NCBI GenBank assembly: GCA_030272585.1
Contig: BSYQ01000003.1
Span: 3,348,001-3,412,000, forward strand
Length of the DNA stretch: 64,000 nt
Reading direction: 5' to 3'
Origin: Bryopsis sp. KO-2023
Taxonomy: Eukaryota; Chlorophyta; Ulvophyceae; Bryopsidales; Bryopsidaceae
The translations under genes and the position numbers were made by a program. Positions 36,304 through 48,535 of the stretch are shown here, piece after piece; positions within the stretch are counted from its first letter, which is position 1; each line of letters starts with the position of its first letter. The notes beneath the pieces are model-generated. The model ran no database searches. It was not told where the DNA came from and saw only the letters and a program-made list of their open reading frames with translations.

Positions 36304-37881
36304 CTACCTGATCCCAGCTCTCCTCTTATAATCAGCCAGGATCTCTGATGCATTCAATAAATTGTCTTGGGGTTCCCATGTTGCTTCACTAAGTGGATAC
36401 CCCTTCCAGACTACTAAAAATCTTCTTTTCCTTCCTGAAAATTTATGTCTTACTACAGCCTCAACTTCAAATTCCTCTTCTCCCTCAGAATCTAATTCTG
36501 CTGGAGGTGCCATTACCTCCCTAGGAAACTTAGCACTTTCTTGAAGTTTTCTTAACTTTGATACATGAAATACAGGATGTAATTTCCATCCATCTGGTAA
36601 CACCAATCTATATGCCACAGATCCCACTGCAGCAGCAATAACAAAAGGCCCTATATACCTTCTTCTGATTTTCACTGGAATATGTTTCAAGACTGATAAA
36701 TTCAATGTCTTTGTGGAGAGCAACACCTTTTCTCCCACTTGAAACTGTACATCTCTTCTCCTTTTATTTGCTTGCTGCCTCATCTTCTCTTGGGCTGTTT
36801 TATATCTGTCTTTGGCATCATTGATGACTTCCTGCATATGAGATATCATCTCTTGTACTGACTCTGCTTCTGCTTGAGCTTTTCCAGCCAGTAGATCCCC
36901 TGGTAACTGGGGATGCACTCCATACATCAAGTAAAAGGGACTGTACCCTGTAGCAGTGTGTACAGCATTGTTGGCTGCAAATTCAGCCATCCCCAAGCCT
37001 TGCATCCATGTCTCTGGATGATCCTCAACATAGGGTCTGAGGAAATTCTCTAAGGTTCTGATACTGACTTCACTCTGTCCATCAGTTTGAGGATGGAAGG
37101 CTGTGGACATCCTCACTTTAGTGCCCACACACTTCATTAACTCCTGCCAAAATTTGCTTGTAAATCTAGTGTCCCTATCACTGATTATCACACTGGGAAT
37201 CCCATGATTCCTAAAGATGTGATCAAAGAATATTCTTGCATACCCTGGTGCATCTATTGTTTTGCTGCAGGGTATGAACTTCACCATCTTAGTCAATCTA
37301 TCAACAAATACTGCAATGGAATCAAATCCATCAACAGGGGGTAAATCAGTCACTAAATCAGTAGTGATCTGACTCCATTTCTTATCAGCTACTGGAATAG
37401 GTTGCAGCAATCCCTTCTGAGCCCTCAACTCAGGTTTCATTTGCTGGCAAACCTCACATGTCCTAACATATTCCTGGACATCCTTTTTCATATTATTCCA
37501 GTAGTATTTCCTGGACATCAGCTCCAGAGTTCTCTCTATCCCCAGATGTCCAGAGATCTGATTATCATGTCCTTCAGTAAGGACTTTCATTCTCAGTTCC
37601 TGAGGAACCCATAATTTCATAAGTCCATCCTGAGTTTGATAAATCAACAACCCTGATTCATTGATTCCATATCCTGGAATTCTTTCCCCATCCAGTATTT
37701 GATTGTAGATGTCTTTGATTTCAACATCTGCCAGTGTTGCTTGTTCCCAGAGTGTAATCTCCTCCACACTAGGTTGTAAGGAGCTCACTACATTCACTTG
37801 ATTCTCTGCTGGTAAGCTTCTTGATAGTGCATCAGCAACCAGACAATCAATTTTCATTGAAGGCAACTCATTTTGCCTCAT
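36304..37881 (-). pseudogene. Second chromovirus pol 3' half: RNase H end, integrase, chromodomain
   Basis: An uninterrupted frame of 525 codons. Order: VADALSR motif ending RNase H; integrase zinc finger (GHDNQISGHLGIERT with CEVCQQMK); catalytic core with the three acidic positions in TTDLVTDLP, ISDRDTRF and DGQSE; a C-terminal GPF-type region (RRRYIGPFVIAAAVG, HPVFHVSKLRKL); and a chromodomain (RFLVVWKGYPLSEATWEP). Reverse transcriptase, protease and gag are absent upstream, where sequence similarity stops near 37880. The frame itself is intact, so it may be a recently truncated copy, or a part still used by the outer element. It differs clearly from the pol fragment at 34599-35519, so it comes from another chromovirus family. 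Confidence 0.92.
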
Positions 37882-38868
37882 GCCAACTCAGGAAAATAAT
37901 CGCTATTCATTCTCTCATTTTAGCGGATTATCTCTTCAATTCGATTTTATCGATCAACAATCATCTGTCTCCATTAGCGAATTACGACAAGTCCTATTCC
38001 TCTAGGCTCAAGAGAGCGTACCATACCATACGAACCACTAACAAAAGCCCTCAATTTTACACAGACCACTGCGCTAGCAAACCGATCCCGAAAGACCAGG
38101 GGTCTAGTGATTTCAAAGGGCAATAGTGGCTCTCCGTACAGCTAGGATAGGAGTGCCGAGTAACGCTCTTTAGACGTGAAAATTGCCGAATCGATTTAAT
38201 CAAATATCCAAGATCAACCCTAATAAAACTCAAGAGAAATGAACTTCCTTCCTCTTACTTCCCTCATCTCCTTTTATTGACCAAATAAAAGGTCTCCTTT
38301 TGTTATACCGACTCAAGCTCCCCTAGCACTTGAGTCCTTATACTCGTTCCACCATCTAAGAGAGTACTCTTAGTGGCTTCTCGCGAGCACATGGTACAAC
38401 AACCTCTCTACTCTTAGTATCTTCAGGTGTTAACCCTGCCCATACAAAGTTAACCCCACCCTTTGGATAAAAGAGAAACTTTTATAGTTCAAAAACTATA
38501 CTATCTTGAAGTCGCAACGTGTCGACGTTCAAAATGATTCTAAAACATCATTTCGATCGTCCAACACCTAGAACCGACACGGACGACCTCAAAACACCCA
38601 AATTCCGACGCGAAACTTTAAAACGTCATAACTTTGCGCACACGCATCGGATTCACTCGCGACAAATTGCAACGGATGCATCTTGTTCCGTAGATGCTTT
38701 TAGACACCTTATATGTTCGATTCCGTGACGTATACGGTCCGGAACGGGCCAAAACGTGTCGCTAATCGAACAGCTCCGATTTCCCTGCAGAAAATCCGCG
38801 CGCCGCAATAAGCAGTGCGACTCCACTTTCCACACGATAGGATGCTTGCCAAAGCTCCGAAACCAAGT
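37882..38868 (-). other. Retrotransposon leader region without coding signal
   Basis: The stretch between the inner pol fragment and the 5' LTR. On the minus strand it is the leader after the primer-binding site. Frames are short and show no gag zinc knuckle or protease motif. Confidence 0.5.
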
Positions 38869-39135
38869 TGTTAGACTTGGGGGTGCAAGTCTAAGAAGAG
38901 CTAAAAACTAAAACTTATGAGTCCATGACCTTGAAGCCCATTAATACCATGACCCCCAAGGATCCTAGCGTCCCCGCATGGTACCTAGGACAACCATCCT
39001 AGGTGGGCACCCGACATAGGTCTAGTCATCATGACTAGACCTGACTCACATGTCCACGTCAGCATGACTATGCATGACTGTACATGATTGTACATGACTG
39101 GACCTGACTGGATGTAGCTCTTAACATCCCTAACA
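38869..39135 (-). repeat. 5' LTR (267 bp)
   Basis: Same ends as the copy at 33828. Differences are C/T in GACTACGCATG versus GACTATGCATG, and C/T in CATGACTGT versus CATGATTGT. Confidence 0.95.
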
Positions 39136-39688
39136 TACTACTCCTGCTGGACCAAGTCAGTCGCCAGAGAATTTGGACAACAGTGAGGAAATAGCACCGG
39201 AATGCCTTGCTGACCTTCGGCACGAATCCAGCACCAAGGGGGGACACGAGGCACCAGAATTTCCTGATGAGAACTCAGCCCCTGACCAAGATACCACAAG
39301 GAACACTGATGTCCGGCACAAATCAAATTTAAAACTGTGGGAAGAGGTGCAGGAAAAAATGATGGAAGCAAATGATCAATTGGTGGATGGCTTTGTATCG
39401 GCATCTCTGAAAAAGTTACTAGAAGGGATAAAACAGTTGCAGGCGAAGGGGCAGCATCACAAACCTAATACGCTCGTGAGAAGGGAAGATGAAAATGGCT
39501 GGTCATTGAAGAGACTAAAGCCTTTTTTTGAAAGGGGGAGCAACAGGATGAAGAAAAAGGAACAGAATCAGTTGCGGGTCGAACCCTTCCGGTCAAATGT
39601 TAGCAAGAGACCCAAGCTGCCACTCATGGCTGAAGTTCGTGAGGCTAGCCTGAAAGAACAGAAAAGAAGGAGAACAGGAGAGGAGTAG
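39136..39688 (+). pseudogene. Unknown basic protein, right part of the exon split by the LTR element
   Basis: The frame is open from the LTR border to a TAG after 39685 and reads TTPAGPSQSPENLDNSEE at the start, then a helical charged middle (LWEEVQEKMMEANDQLVDGF, LKKLLEGIKQL) and a lysine- and arginine-rich C-terminus (ending KEQKRRRTGEE) that may contain nuclear localisation signals. It follows in frame from the exon ending at 33827 when the element is removed. No domain family was recognised. Whether the gene is still expressed, by splicing out the element, is unknown. Confidence 0.5.
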
Positions 39689-40415
39689 ACTTCATTGGGT
39701 CGAACTTTCTATTTTTTAATTACTAGTTTTCATTGATCTGCCCACACACTGATTTTGACATAGTTGTTATACTTCACCGATTTCATGCTCATCCTCAACT
39801 TTTTGTCACGTCAGAGAGGAAACCCAATGCTCATCTTCAACTTTTTGTTACTTTAGAGAGGAAACCCAAAGTATTGCAACCCACAGAAGCAACGGTGTAC
39901 TCCACAAAAATTGTTCCACATCGTTCAACGAAATAGGAAACGAAACGTTCCTCACGTCGACTCCAATCTCAGCGATCTGGTCGAAAAGAAAACTGTAAAA
40001 CATACGTATCTGTTGCAAACCGCACAGCGAGTTGACGGGTCGCGGTGGCTTTAACGGCGATGGCGACCTGGTCATCGGTCTGGATCGTACGGAACAGAAA
40101 GGAACAGAAAGGAACAGAACAGGACAGGAGTCGTCGAGACGTGTGGGAGAGGCGCGGGTCTCAGATCGCCCAAGTTGGGAATGCTGACGTCGGCAATGCA
40201 GTTGACACAACTCCAGTCAACAGGGGCTAGAATTACGGGAGGGCTCACATTTCAGATGATCATCGTCCCTGTCGCGCCAGTCTACCCCGCGGTCGTTCAG
40301 CGCGCGCCGGTCTACCTCGCCGTCGCGGCGACCGCGCCGGTCGCTCGACGTGATCCTGTTGACCAAAGGAAAAAACGACGATTCAACTGTGTTTGCCTGT
40401 CGGGCGAGGGGGGAT
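39689..40415. other. Intergenic, partly GC-rich, with small repeats
   Basis: Contains a near-duplicate pair of about 40 bp at about 39785-39870 (CTTTTTGT...AGAGAGGAAACCCAA) and an 11-bp tandem (GGAACAGAAAG) near 40092-40120. The GC-rich part at 40230-40370 reads as R/D-rich on the minus strand (DRRGRRDGEVDRRALNDRG) and as APVYPAV-like repeats on the plus strand. Neither could be tied to a gene. Confidence 0.4.
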
Positions 40416-40499
40416 TGAGGTCCGACTGATGACGTCCGACTGATGACTGATGACGTAAGCCATCGAAACAAAAATTCGCCGCAGTGCAATTCTCTCTCT

Positions 40500-40640
40500 C
40501 GGATTTTTGCTCACGGACTGCGATTTGTTGAGTGAAGTGTTATCGAGGGATTGCGCTTTCGTTTTTTCTTTTTGCGGCGGACTTGCGCTTGATATTTCGT
40601 TCCGTTCTTCAGAGGATACTGTTCCCAGGGTACTTTTCCC
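40500..40640 (+). other. Putative 5' non-coding exon of kinase copy 1
   Basis: GC-rich exon-like sequence before a strong donor (CTTTTCCCG|GTGAGTGAATCG at about 40640). It cannot be joined in frame to METPPRQTYQYG at 41355, so it is proposed as untranslated leader. The right arm has the same region with small changes (donor word CGGTGAGTGAATCG reads as GCGGTGAGTG there). Confidence 0.35.
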
Positions 40641-41354
40641 GGTGAGTGAATCGAATATCATCGCCAGTGCAGTGCGGGAAGTGTGGAACATCGGGAAGGG
40701 TGAAAAATTCACATATCTGTATCTGAATTGTGCTTTGTTTCGATATGTGAAGGAAGTCTCTCAACAACATGCACTCCAAATCGGCAGCAGCAAGGGTTCT
40801 TGCACTGTCCAAGCAGCTGGCCTCGTTTCAAAATCCAGTTCCTTCCCAAGGGTATTGTTATCCAAGCATCACCACCCCAACCATCCTTTGTTCCACCAAC
40901 TGTTTGGTTTCGCATCCTACCCACATCATTCAAAATCCAGAATGCAAAATGCAATGTTCAAGTTTCCCCTTGGTTTCTTTCCTTGGCAGCTGTGTTCTCT
41001 TCTCTCAAGGCCAGAGTCCTTTGTTAATTCATCCTTCCATGTATTTCCATATTTATATTTGTATGTTTTGGGAATCGGGGAGGGTGGTTGTTCAGGTTTT
41101 TTCCTTCTGTTTATATATTTTTTAAAATTAAAAAAAAAAAAAAAACAGTCTGGGAAAGTTCAGTTCAATGGCATTCTGTCCCCCCATATGCGAAAAAAAA
41201 ACACCCTCTCTTTTTGTTGATTTACATTTCCTTCCCTTTCTATTTAATTGTTCACTTTTCACTTTTGTCCTCTTGTGAAATAGATGCATTATTTAGTGTT
41301 TATATGACTGACCTGTTTTTGGATTTTTTTTTGCTGCCAGACCTATCGACGATA

Positions 41355-42846
41355 ATGGAAACGCCGCCCCGTCAGACTTATCAGTATGGTTTTCGCCCTA
41401 AAATCCCTGATTGTTATCGGGTGGATGACTCCATCGAGTACAAGGGGTCTATCGGAGTGCTGAAGGCTGCTGATTGTGACGGGGGCCCTGTGGTTTTAAA
41501 AATGCCTCACCCCGACTTTCCATCCAAGAGCATCCGTGCCATTCGACATGAAGCCGAGGTTCTGTACGAGGTTCAGCACCCCAACATCGTCTCCATGGTT
41601 GAGTTTATTGGTGAGTCTGCCAGTTTTTCTGATGCATTGCTAAAATCCCTGAAATGAGACCCAACATTAAAAATCCAGGCTTCTCAAAATGTGAACTGAT
41701 AACTAAAAATTCCCAATCAAAAATCTGACCTCTCTTTTCCCCCTACTGAACCTGCTGGTCCCTTGATAAAGCCTATATAATTACTTTCCCTGCCAATCCC
41801 CCCTCCCCTCCCCAAGCCAGTATTCTTCCAGTAAAAGCCAGCAGTTAATAAAGGCCAGTAAAATCCAACAGTAAAATCCAGCAGTTAATAAAGGGCAGTA
41901 TTGACCAATAAAGTGTAAAGGATGTTGCCTGTTTTGTGTTCATTTAGTTAAATATTGATTTTTTTTTTTCTATTTGTGCAGAGGACAAGGGCATTCTGGT
42001 GTTGGAGCGGTTGGGCTGCAATCTGGACGCATATCTTGAAGAGCACGGGCAACCCTGCCTCCGGAAAGGTTTCCAAATGATGCAGCAGATCCTGGAAGGA
42101 CTGAATGCCCTCCACGAACAGGGTATCGTCCATTGTGACCTTGCTCCAAGGAACGTGGTGATGAAGGGGGACGAACTGGCGTTGATCGACTTCGACGTGG
42201 CAAGGGAAATTGGGGATTACTGTGCGAGGGTGCGAGAAGACGTCCCCAAGTTCCTCGAGGCGGATCCCTCCATGGACATGTTCAACCTTGGGCTGGTGAT
42301 GGTCAGGGTTTTCTTTAAGATCCTGCCACCATCACCATACAAGGACTTCATTGACATGTTCTTGGAGGGGGATCCGGAACGAAGACCTACGGCAGCCGAT
42401 GCACTCCTGGTATGTTTTGTTTTCTTTCTTCTTTGTTTTGATTTTTTCTAAAGTTATGTTTTGTTTCCTTTTTGTATTGTATTTTTTATTTTATTTTTTT
42501 TTTTAGGGGGGGGGGGGAGGAAAGCAGTGTTTTCTTATGGTTCTGTTTTTGCTGTGGTGTGCTGGAAACTGGTGCTGAGTTTGCTGGTGGGTGGAAAAAG
42601 TAGCATCTGTTGATTGTTTTTTCTGAATTTTTTATTTTGTTTTTATTGACTTGACTGAATTAATGTTTTTCATTTTGGCTGTCCTATTTTCAGGGTACTG
42701 CAATGGCGCTGGAACAGCTGATGGAGGAGGAAAAGGAGCGGATCGAAAAAAAGAGGAAATTCAATGACTCCTATGATGATTGGAGCATTGTCCACCAGCG
42801 TGCGGTACCCAGGCAAGGAAGGAAAAAAATCAGGAGGAGGGAATGA
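41355..42846 (+). CDS. Compact protein-kinase-like protein, copy 1
   Basis: Exons 41355-41610, 41982-42409 and 42694-42846 give 278 residues; start METPPRQTYQYG just after an acceptor at 41340. Kinase signs: ATP-site Lys in GGPVVLKMPHPDF, helix-C Glu in RHEAEVLYEVQHPNIV, catalytic loop IVHCDLAPRNVVM with the Asp and Asn, metal-binding Asp in LIDFDVAREIG, and a late Arg motif GDPERRPTAADALL. Oddities: no clear glycine-rich loop, DFD instead of DFG, and a very short activation segment without a usual APE motif. It may be an atypical active kinase or a pseudokinase. The tail is charged (EEEKERIEKKRKF and GRKKIRRRE). No family name can be given. It is duplicated in inverted orientation at 46189-47680 with almost the same protein. 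Confidence 0.85.
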
Positions 42847-43263
42847 TTTGCTTCCCCTTTTTTTTTAATTTCTTTTTTCAGAATTACAAAAAGAAAAATG
42901 AACTGCAAAGGGACGATCGAAGGGAACAAATTTGCTGCGAAAAAAATGCTAAAATATCATCTTCTTGAACTGGATTTTTTGGAAGGGGGTTTGGAGTGTG
43001 GTGGGTCTATCTCGGATGAAACTTAATCCTTGAAAGGGGCTGGAAAAGCTGATCTTGGCTGGATTCAAAATAACAAAAAAAGAACATTACTTTTTGTTTT
43101 GGTTTCGGTGGATGATACTGAGGAGGGGGTTTCCACAAGCTTTTTCTTCTTTCCTTCGATCGAAACATTTTTCCTGGTTTGAAAATGCAGTGTAGAAACA
43201 TGGATTGAAGTGAAAGCAGGTCATTTCTGAAAAGGCGGGAAAAAATATATATATACTTGTTGG

Positions 43264-43440
43264 ACATGAGCCATTATTCTGGTTGGGAGGGGTGGGCTGA
43301 AAAATTAATACACATTATGGATGGAGTTTTTCTTCCAACAGAAAAAAATTATATTGGTCGGACAGGAGCGATTATTCTGGTTGGGAGGGGTGGGCTGAAA
43401 AATTAATAAAGATTTGGGATGGAGGTTTTTTCCAAGAGGG
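43264..43440. repeat. Tandem duplication of about 90 bp downstream of kinase copy 1
   Basis: The words GATTATTCTGGTTGGGAGGG and GTGGGCTGAAAAATTAATA occur twice, about 95 bp apart. The same pair is present in the right arm at 45593-45770 in reverse orientation. Confidence 0.9.
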
Positions 43441-43672
43441 AGGAAAGGGAAAAGGAGGAAAATGTAATTTCTGGCACTGTCAAAGTTCTTTCCGCTGAAA
43501 TTGGTGTCTTATGTTGATGGGCTACCAGGAATAGGGGAAAAAAAAAAACGTTTTGGTACAGGGGGAGATGGTTGTCAGAAAAATTAGTATTAACTGGAAA
43601 AAAAAATAGAAGATGTATGGATGGGTTTTGTGGGAAGGGGACAGACTGCTGTAAAAAATCACATTTTGGTTA

Positions 43673-45361
43673 AAATATCACATTGTGATATATTAAGAAT
43701 TTGAGATGTCGTGTGTTTGTATGTCGTACGTTGCACTTCAAATTTTGAAATTGCTCCTGTTCTTCGGTGAGGAAGGCGCAAAACCCAAAGAAATCGATCA
43801 ATTACAGGGAAACCACAATTTTGATCTCTATTGGGCAGATTTCGCGTTGCAAAACTTACAAAGAATTCACAGATCATTCATTGTGGCAGGCGGGTTCTTT
43901 TGACACTGGAAAAATAACAACCCAGTAAAAACAACCCAGCAAAAGTAGAAAACACTGATCCTCATCAAAAAACCAACCAATCATTACACTGCCAGTTTGT
44001 CCCATGGAATGGCGCGGCACAAAACAATCAAAATTAAAAAAAAAAAAACCCAAAACCCAAAATAATCACCCAGCTACAGTTGCAAGGGAATAACCAATCA
44101 CAGATGATCTCATCCATCCAAATATCATGGCATGATCAAACAGAAAACGAAGAACCCGATCCAGTTGTTTCATTTCTTGTGAAATAATTAGCATCCCATT
44201 ACTTCAACAAGTGTTTTCCTTAACCATTTCGAACATATCGCTCATCCATTCAACATATTGTGAAAAGGAAAGCCGTAAAGTTTTTTACATCAACAAAAAC
44301 AGCAAGCACATTGACACTCTTGTCCTCCCTGCTCACTCTTTTCCTCCTCAAATTTAACTGACATTGCCCTTCCATCGATTCCATTCTCTTCTTTATTTTC
44401 ACAACATGTATTGTGAGTCACAATTTATGACATCAGGAATATGAAGACATGGGACTACAATGCACATCTCTTTTTAGTTGCATCAAGGATTAAAACTCTT
44501 GACCAATGAATGTTCATTTTCAAGGAAACTCCCCAGAAGTAATGTGGAAATATTCCCATCAATGGTTTGAAGAGTTTATGCTTTCTGATTGTGAAGAATT
44601 GCCCCAATCCCAAACAGCTCACCCCATGACATCTGAACGAGTCTGTGAAGCTGGGAATTTTAGCAAGGGGTTGCGCCAGATTTTCTGTCCAAGATGTTTA
44701 AATAATTCCATGTTTTTAATTCTCTATTCCCAACAAGTGGCCACTGCATGGAGCGTAATCAGTATTTTTTAAAACCCGATGTAAAAATATTGACTACAAG
44801 TAAGCGAGCAAGCATGGAGTCTTTTGTCTATTCCAGCCAGATATGGAACACAGGTGAGCGTGTGCACCAGCCTCCCCAATGCAGAAACTCTTTTCTTAGC
44901 AGCCACCCCACAGTATGACTTCTGAGTGCAAAATGTGCAAAAGTGAGAGAACACAACGAGAAACTGCTCGCCAGGTACAGAAAATCGAGGTGGCGGCCGC
45001 CGCCAGGGCTCAGGAAGGGTAATCCGGAATCCCTTTACGCCCCAGAAAAAACACCACAATCCTGCACCCTTTTTTCTTGCACGAGAAATATTGGTGGGTG
45101 GGTTTGGCGTAGCGATGTGACCCTGTGGATCAGAGTTGTTCTTTAACTCCTCGTCATAATGTGCCAGGTTCTGTTCTTCTTCACCTCCAGAGTCTGAATG
45201 GGGGTGAAGAGAATGGAATCGATGGAAGGGCAATGTCAGTTAAATTTGAGGAGGAAAAGAGTGAGCAGGGAGAGAGTGTCAATGTGCTTGCTGTTTTTGT
45301 TGATGTAAAAAACTTTAAGGCTTTCCTTTTCACAATATGTTCAATGGATGAGCGATATGTT
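43673..45361. other. Spacer between duplication arms
   Basis: 43673 to about 44140 repeats the flank at the window start. 44228-44391 pairs with 45206-45365 in inverted orientation. 44392-45205 is unique, with a GC-richer part near 44960-45030. No gene was recognised; frames on both strands have no motif. Confidence 0.6.
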
Positions 45362-46188
45362 CGAACCAAAATGTGATTTTTTACAGCAGTCTGTCCCCTT
45401 CCCACAAAACCCATCCATACATCTTCTATTTTTTTTTCCAGTTAATACTAATTTTTCTGACAACCATCTCCCCCTGTACCAAAACGTTTTTTTTTTTCCC
45501 CTATTCCTGGTAGCCCATCAACATAAGACACCAATTTCAGCGGAAAGAACTTTGACAGTGCCAGAAATTACATTTTCCTCCTTTTCCCTTTCCTCCCTCT
45601 TGGAAAAAACCTCCATCCCAAATCTTTATTAATTTTTCAGCCCACCCCTCCCAACCAGAATAATCGCTCCTGTCCGACCAATATAATTTTTTTCTGTTGG
45701 AAGAAAAACTCCATCCATAATGTGTATTAATTTTTCAGCCCACCCCTCCCAACCAGAATAATGGCTCATGTCCAACAAGTATATATATATTTTTTCCCGC
45801 CTTTTCAGAAATGACCTGCTTTCACTTCAATCCATGTTTCTACACTGCATTTTCAAACCAGGAAAAATGTTTCGATCGAAGGAAAGAAGAAAAAGCTTGT
45901 GGAAACCCCCTCCTCAGTATCATCCACCGAAACCAAAACAAAAAGTAATGTTCTTTTTTTGTTATTTTGAATCCAGCCAAGATCAGCTTTTCCAGCCCCT
46001 TTCAAGGATTAAGTTTCATCCGAGATAGACCCACCACACTCCAAACCCCCTTCCAAAAAATCCAGTTCAAGAAGATGATATTTTAGCATTTTTTTCGCAG
46101 CAAATTTGTTCCCTTCGATCGTCCCTTTGCAGTTCATTTTTCTTTTTGTAATTCTGAAAAAAGAAATTAAAAAAAAAGGGGAAGCAAA

Positions 46189-47680
46189 TCATTCCCTCCT
46201 CCTGATTTTTTTCCTTCCTTGCCTGGGTACCGCACGCTGGTGGACAATGCTCCAATCATCATAGGAGTCATTGAATTTCCTCTTTTTTTCGATCCGCTCC
46301 TTTTCCTCCTCCATCAGCTGTTCCAGCGCCATTGCAGTACCCTGAAAATAGGACAGCCAAAATGAAAAACATTAATTCAGTCAAGTCAATAAAAACAAAA
46401 TAAAAAATTCAGAAAAAACAATCAACAGATGCTACTTTTTCCACCCACCAGCAAACTCAGCACCAGTTTCCAGCACACCACAGCAAAAACAGAACCATAA
46501 GAAAACACTGCTTTCCTCCCCCCCCCCCCTAAAAAAAAAAATAAAATAAAAAATACAATACAAAAAGGAAACAAAACATAACTTTAGAAAAAATCAAAAC
46601 AAAGAAGAAAGAAAACAAAACATACCAGGAGTGCATCGGCTGCCGTAGGTCTTCGTTCCGGATCCCCCTCCAAGAACATGTCAATGAAGTCCTTGTATGG
46701 TGATGGTGGCAGGATCTTAAAGAAAACCCTGACCATCACCAGCCCAAGGTTGAACATGTCCATGGAGGGATCCGCCTCGAGGAACTTGGGGACGTCTTCT
46801 CGCACCCTCGCACAGTAATCCCCAATTTCCCTTGCCACGTCGAAGTCGATCAACGCCAGTTCGTCCCCCTTCATCACCACGTTCCTTGGAGCAAGGTCAC
46901 AATGGACGATACCCTGTTCGTGGAGGGCATTCAGTCCTTCCAGGATCTGCTGCATCATTTGGAAACCTTTCCGGAGGCAGGGTTGCCCGTGCTCTTCAAG
47001 ATATGCGTCCAGATTGCAGCCCAACCGCTCCAACACCAGAATGCCCTTGTCCTCTGCACAAATAGAAAAAAAAAAATCAATATTTAACTAAATGAACACA
47101 AAACAGGCAACATCCTTTACACTTTATTGGTCAATACTGCCCTTTATTAACTGCTGGATTTTACTGTTGGATTTTACTGGCCTTTATTAACTGCTGGCTT
47201 TTACTGGAAGAATACTGGCTTGGGGAGGGGAGGGGGGATTGGCAGGGAAAGCAATTATATAGGCTTTATCAAGGGACCAGCAGGTTCAGTAGGGGGAAAA
47301 GAGAGGTCAGATTTTTGATTGGGAATTTTTAGTTATCAGTTCACATTTTGAGAAGCCTGGATTTTTAATGTTGGGTCTCATTTCAGGGATTTTAACAATG
47401 CATCAGAAAAACTGGCAGACTCACCGATAAACTCAACCATGGAGACGATGTTGGGGTGCTGAACCTCGTACAGAACCTCGGCTTCATGTCGAATGGCACG
47501 GATGCTCTTGGATGGAAAGTCGGGGTGAGGCATTTTTAAAACCACAGGGCCCCCGTCACAATCAGCAGCCTTCAGCACTCCGATAGACCCCTTGTACTCG
47601 ATGGAGTCATCCACCCGATAACAATCAGGGATTTTAGGGCGAAAACCATACTGATAAGTCTGACGGGGCGGCGTTTCCAT
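46189..47680 (-). CDS. Compact protein-kinase-like protein, copy 2
   Basis: Mirror of copy 1: exons 47425-47680, 46626-47053 and 46189-46341 on the minus strand, same intron positions and donors. The ATP Lys, HCDLAPRN loop and DFD are kept, and no frameshift or stop was seen. Differences are concentrated in introns and the 5' region (for example near 47740-47760, upstream of the acceptor), so the duplication is recent or kept similar by gene conversion. Both copies have their own upstream sequence to about 1.0 kb before the start, so both could be expressed; convergent transcripts would overlap only if they ran past the 3' flanks. Confidence 0.85.
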
Positions 47681-48394
47681 TATCGTCGATAGGTCTGGCA
47701 GCAAAAAAAAATCCAAAAACAGGTCAGTCATATAAACACCAAATAATGCACGTATTTTACAAGAGGACAAAAGTGAAAAGTGAACAATTAAAAAGAAAGG
47801 GAAGGAAATGTAAATCAACAAAAAGAGAGGGTGTTTTTTTTTCGCATATGGGGGGACAGAATGCCATTGAACTGAACTTTCCCAGACTGTTTTTTTTTTT
47901 TTTTTAATTTTAAAAAATATATAAACAGAAGGAAAAAACCTGAACAGCCACCCTCCCCGATTCCCAAAACATACAAATATAAATATGGAAATACATGGAA
48001 GGATGAATTAACAAAGGACTCTGGCCTTGAGAGAAGAGAACACAGCTGCCAAGGAAAGAAACCAAGGGGAAACTTGAACATTGCATTGCATTTTGCATTT
48101 TGAATGATGTGGGTAGGATGCGAAACCAAACAGTTGGTGGAACAAAGGATGGTTGGGGTGGTGATGCTTGGATAACAATACCCTTGGGAAGGAACTGGAT
48201 TTTGAAACGAGGCCAGCTGCTTGGACAGTGCAAGAACCCTTGCTGCTGCCGATTTGGAGTGCATGTTGTTGAGAGACTTCCTTCACATATCGAAACAAAG
48301 CACAATTCAGATACAGATATGTGAATTTTTCACCCCTTCCCGATGTTCCACAGTTCCCGCACTGCACTGGCGATGATATTCGATTCACTCACCG

Positions 48395-48535
48395 CGAAAA
48401 GTACCGTGGGAACAGTATCCTCTGAAGAACGGAACGAAATATCAAGTGCAAGTCCGCCGCAAAAAGAAAAAACGAAAGCGCAATCCCTCGATAACACTTC
48501 ACTCAACAAATCGCAGTCCGTGAGCAAAAATCCGA
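48395..48535 (-). other. Putative 5' non-coding exon of kinase copy 2
   Basis: Mirror of 40500-40640, with the donor GTGAGTGAATCG kept at about 48380-48394. Some substitutions near the donor distinguish the two arms. Confidence 0.3.

Larger units (their letters stand above)
33828..39135 (-). mobile_element. LTR retrotransposon, minus orientation, mosaic interior
   Basis: Two 267-bp LTRs (33828-34094 and 38869-39135) differ at only two positions, so insertion was recent. Both have TG...CA ends. The minus strand carries a polypurine tract (AGGGGGGGAGGAA) directly before the 3' LTR at 34094, and a TGG-starting primer-binding candidate (TGGTTTCGGAGC) 3 nt after the 5' LTR at 38868. The interior lacks gag, protease and reverse transcriptase. 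It holds instead two separate chromovirus pol 3' ends (34599-35519 and 36304-37881), an LTR-like piece (35527-35740) and a tRNA-like segment. It is therefore non-autonomous and probably moved by proteins of a relative. No 5-bp target duplication is visible (GCTAG on the left, TACTA on the right). Confidence 0.9.

Noticed and set aside
40507..41220. 237-codon frame upstream of kinase copy 1 as N-terminal part of the kinase
   Set aside because: It crosses a strong GTGAGT donor and poly-A tracts, the right arm breaks the frame, and the join to METPPRQ is out of frame.
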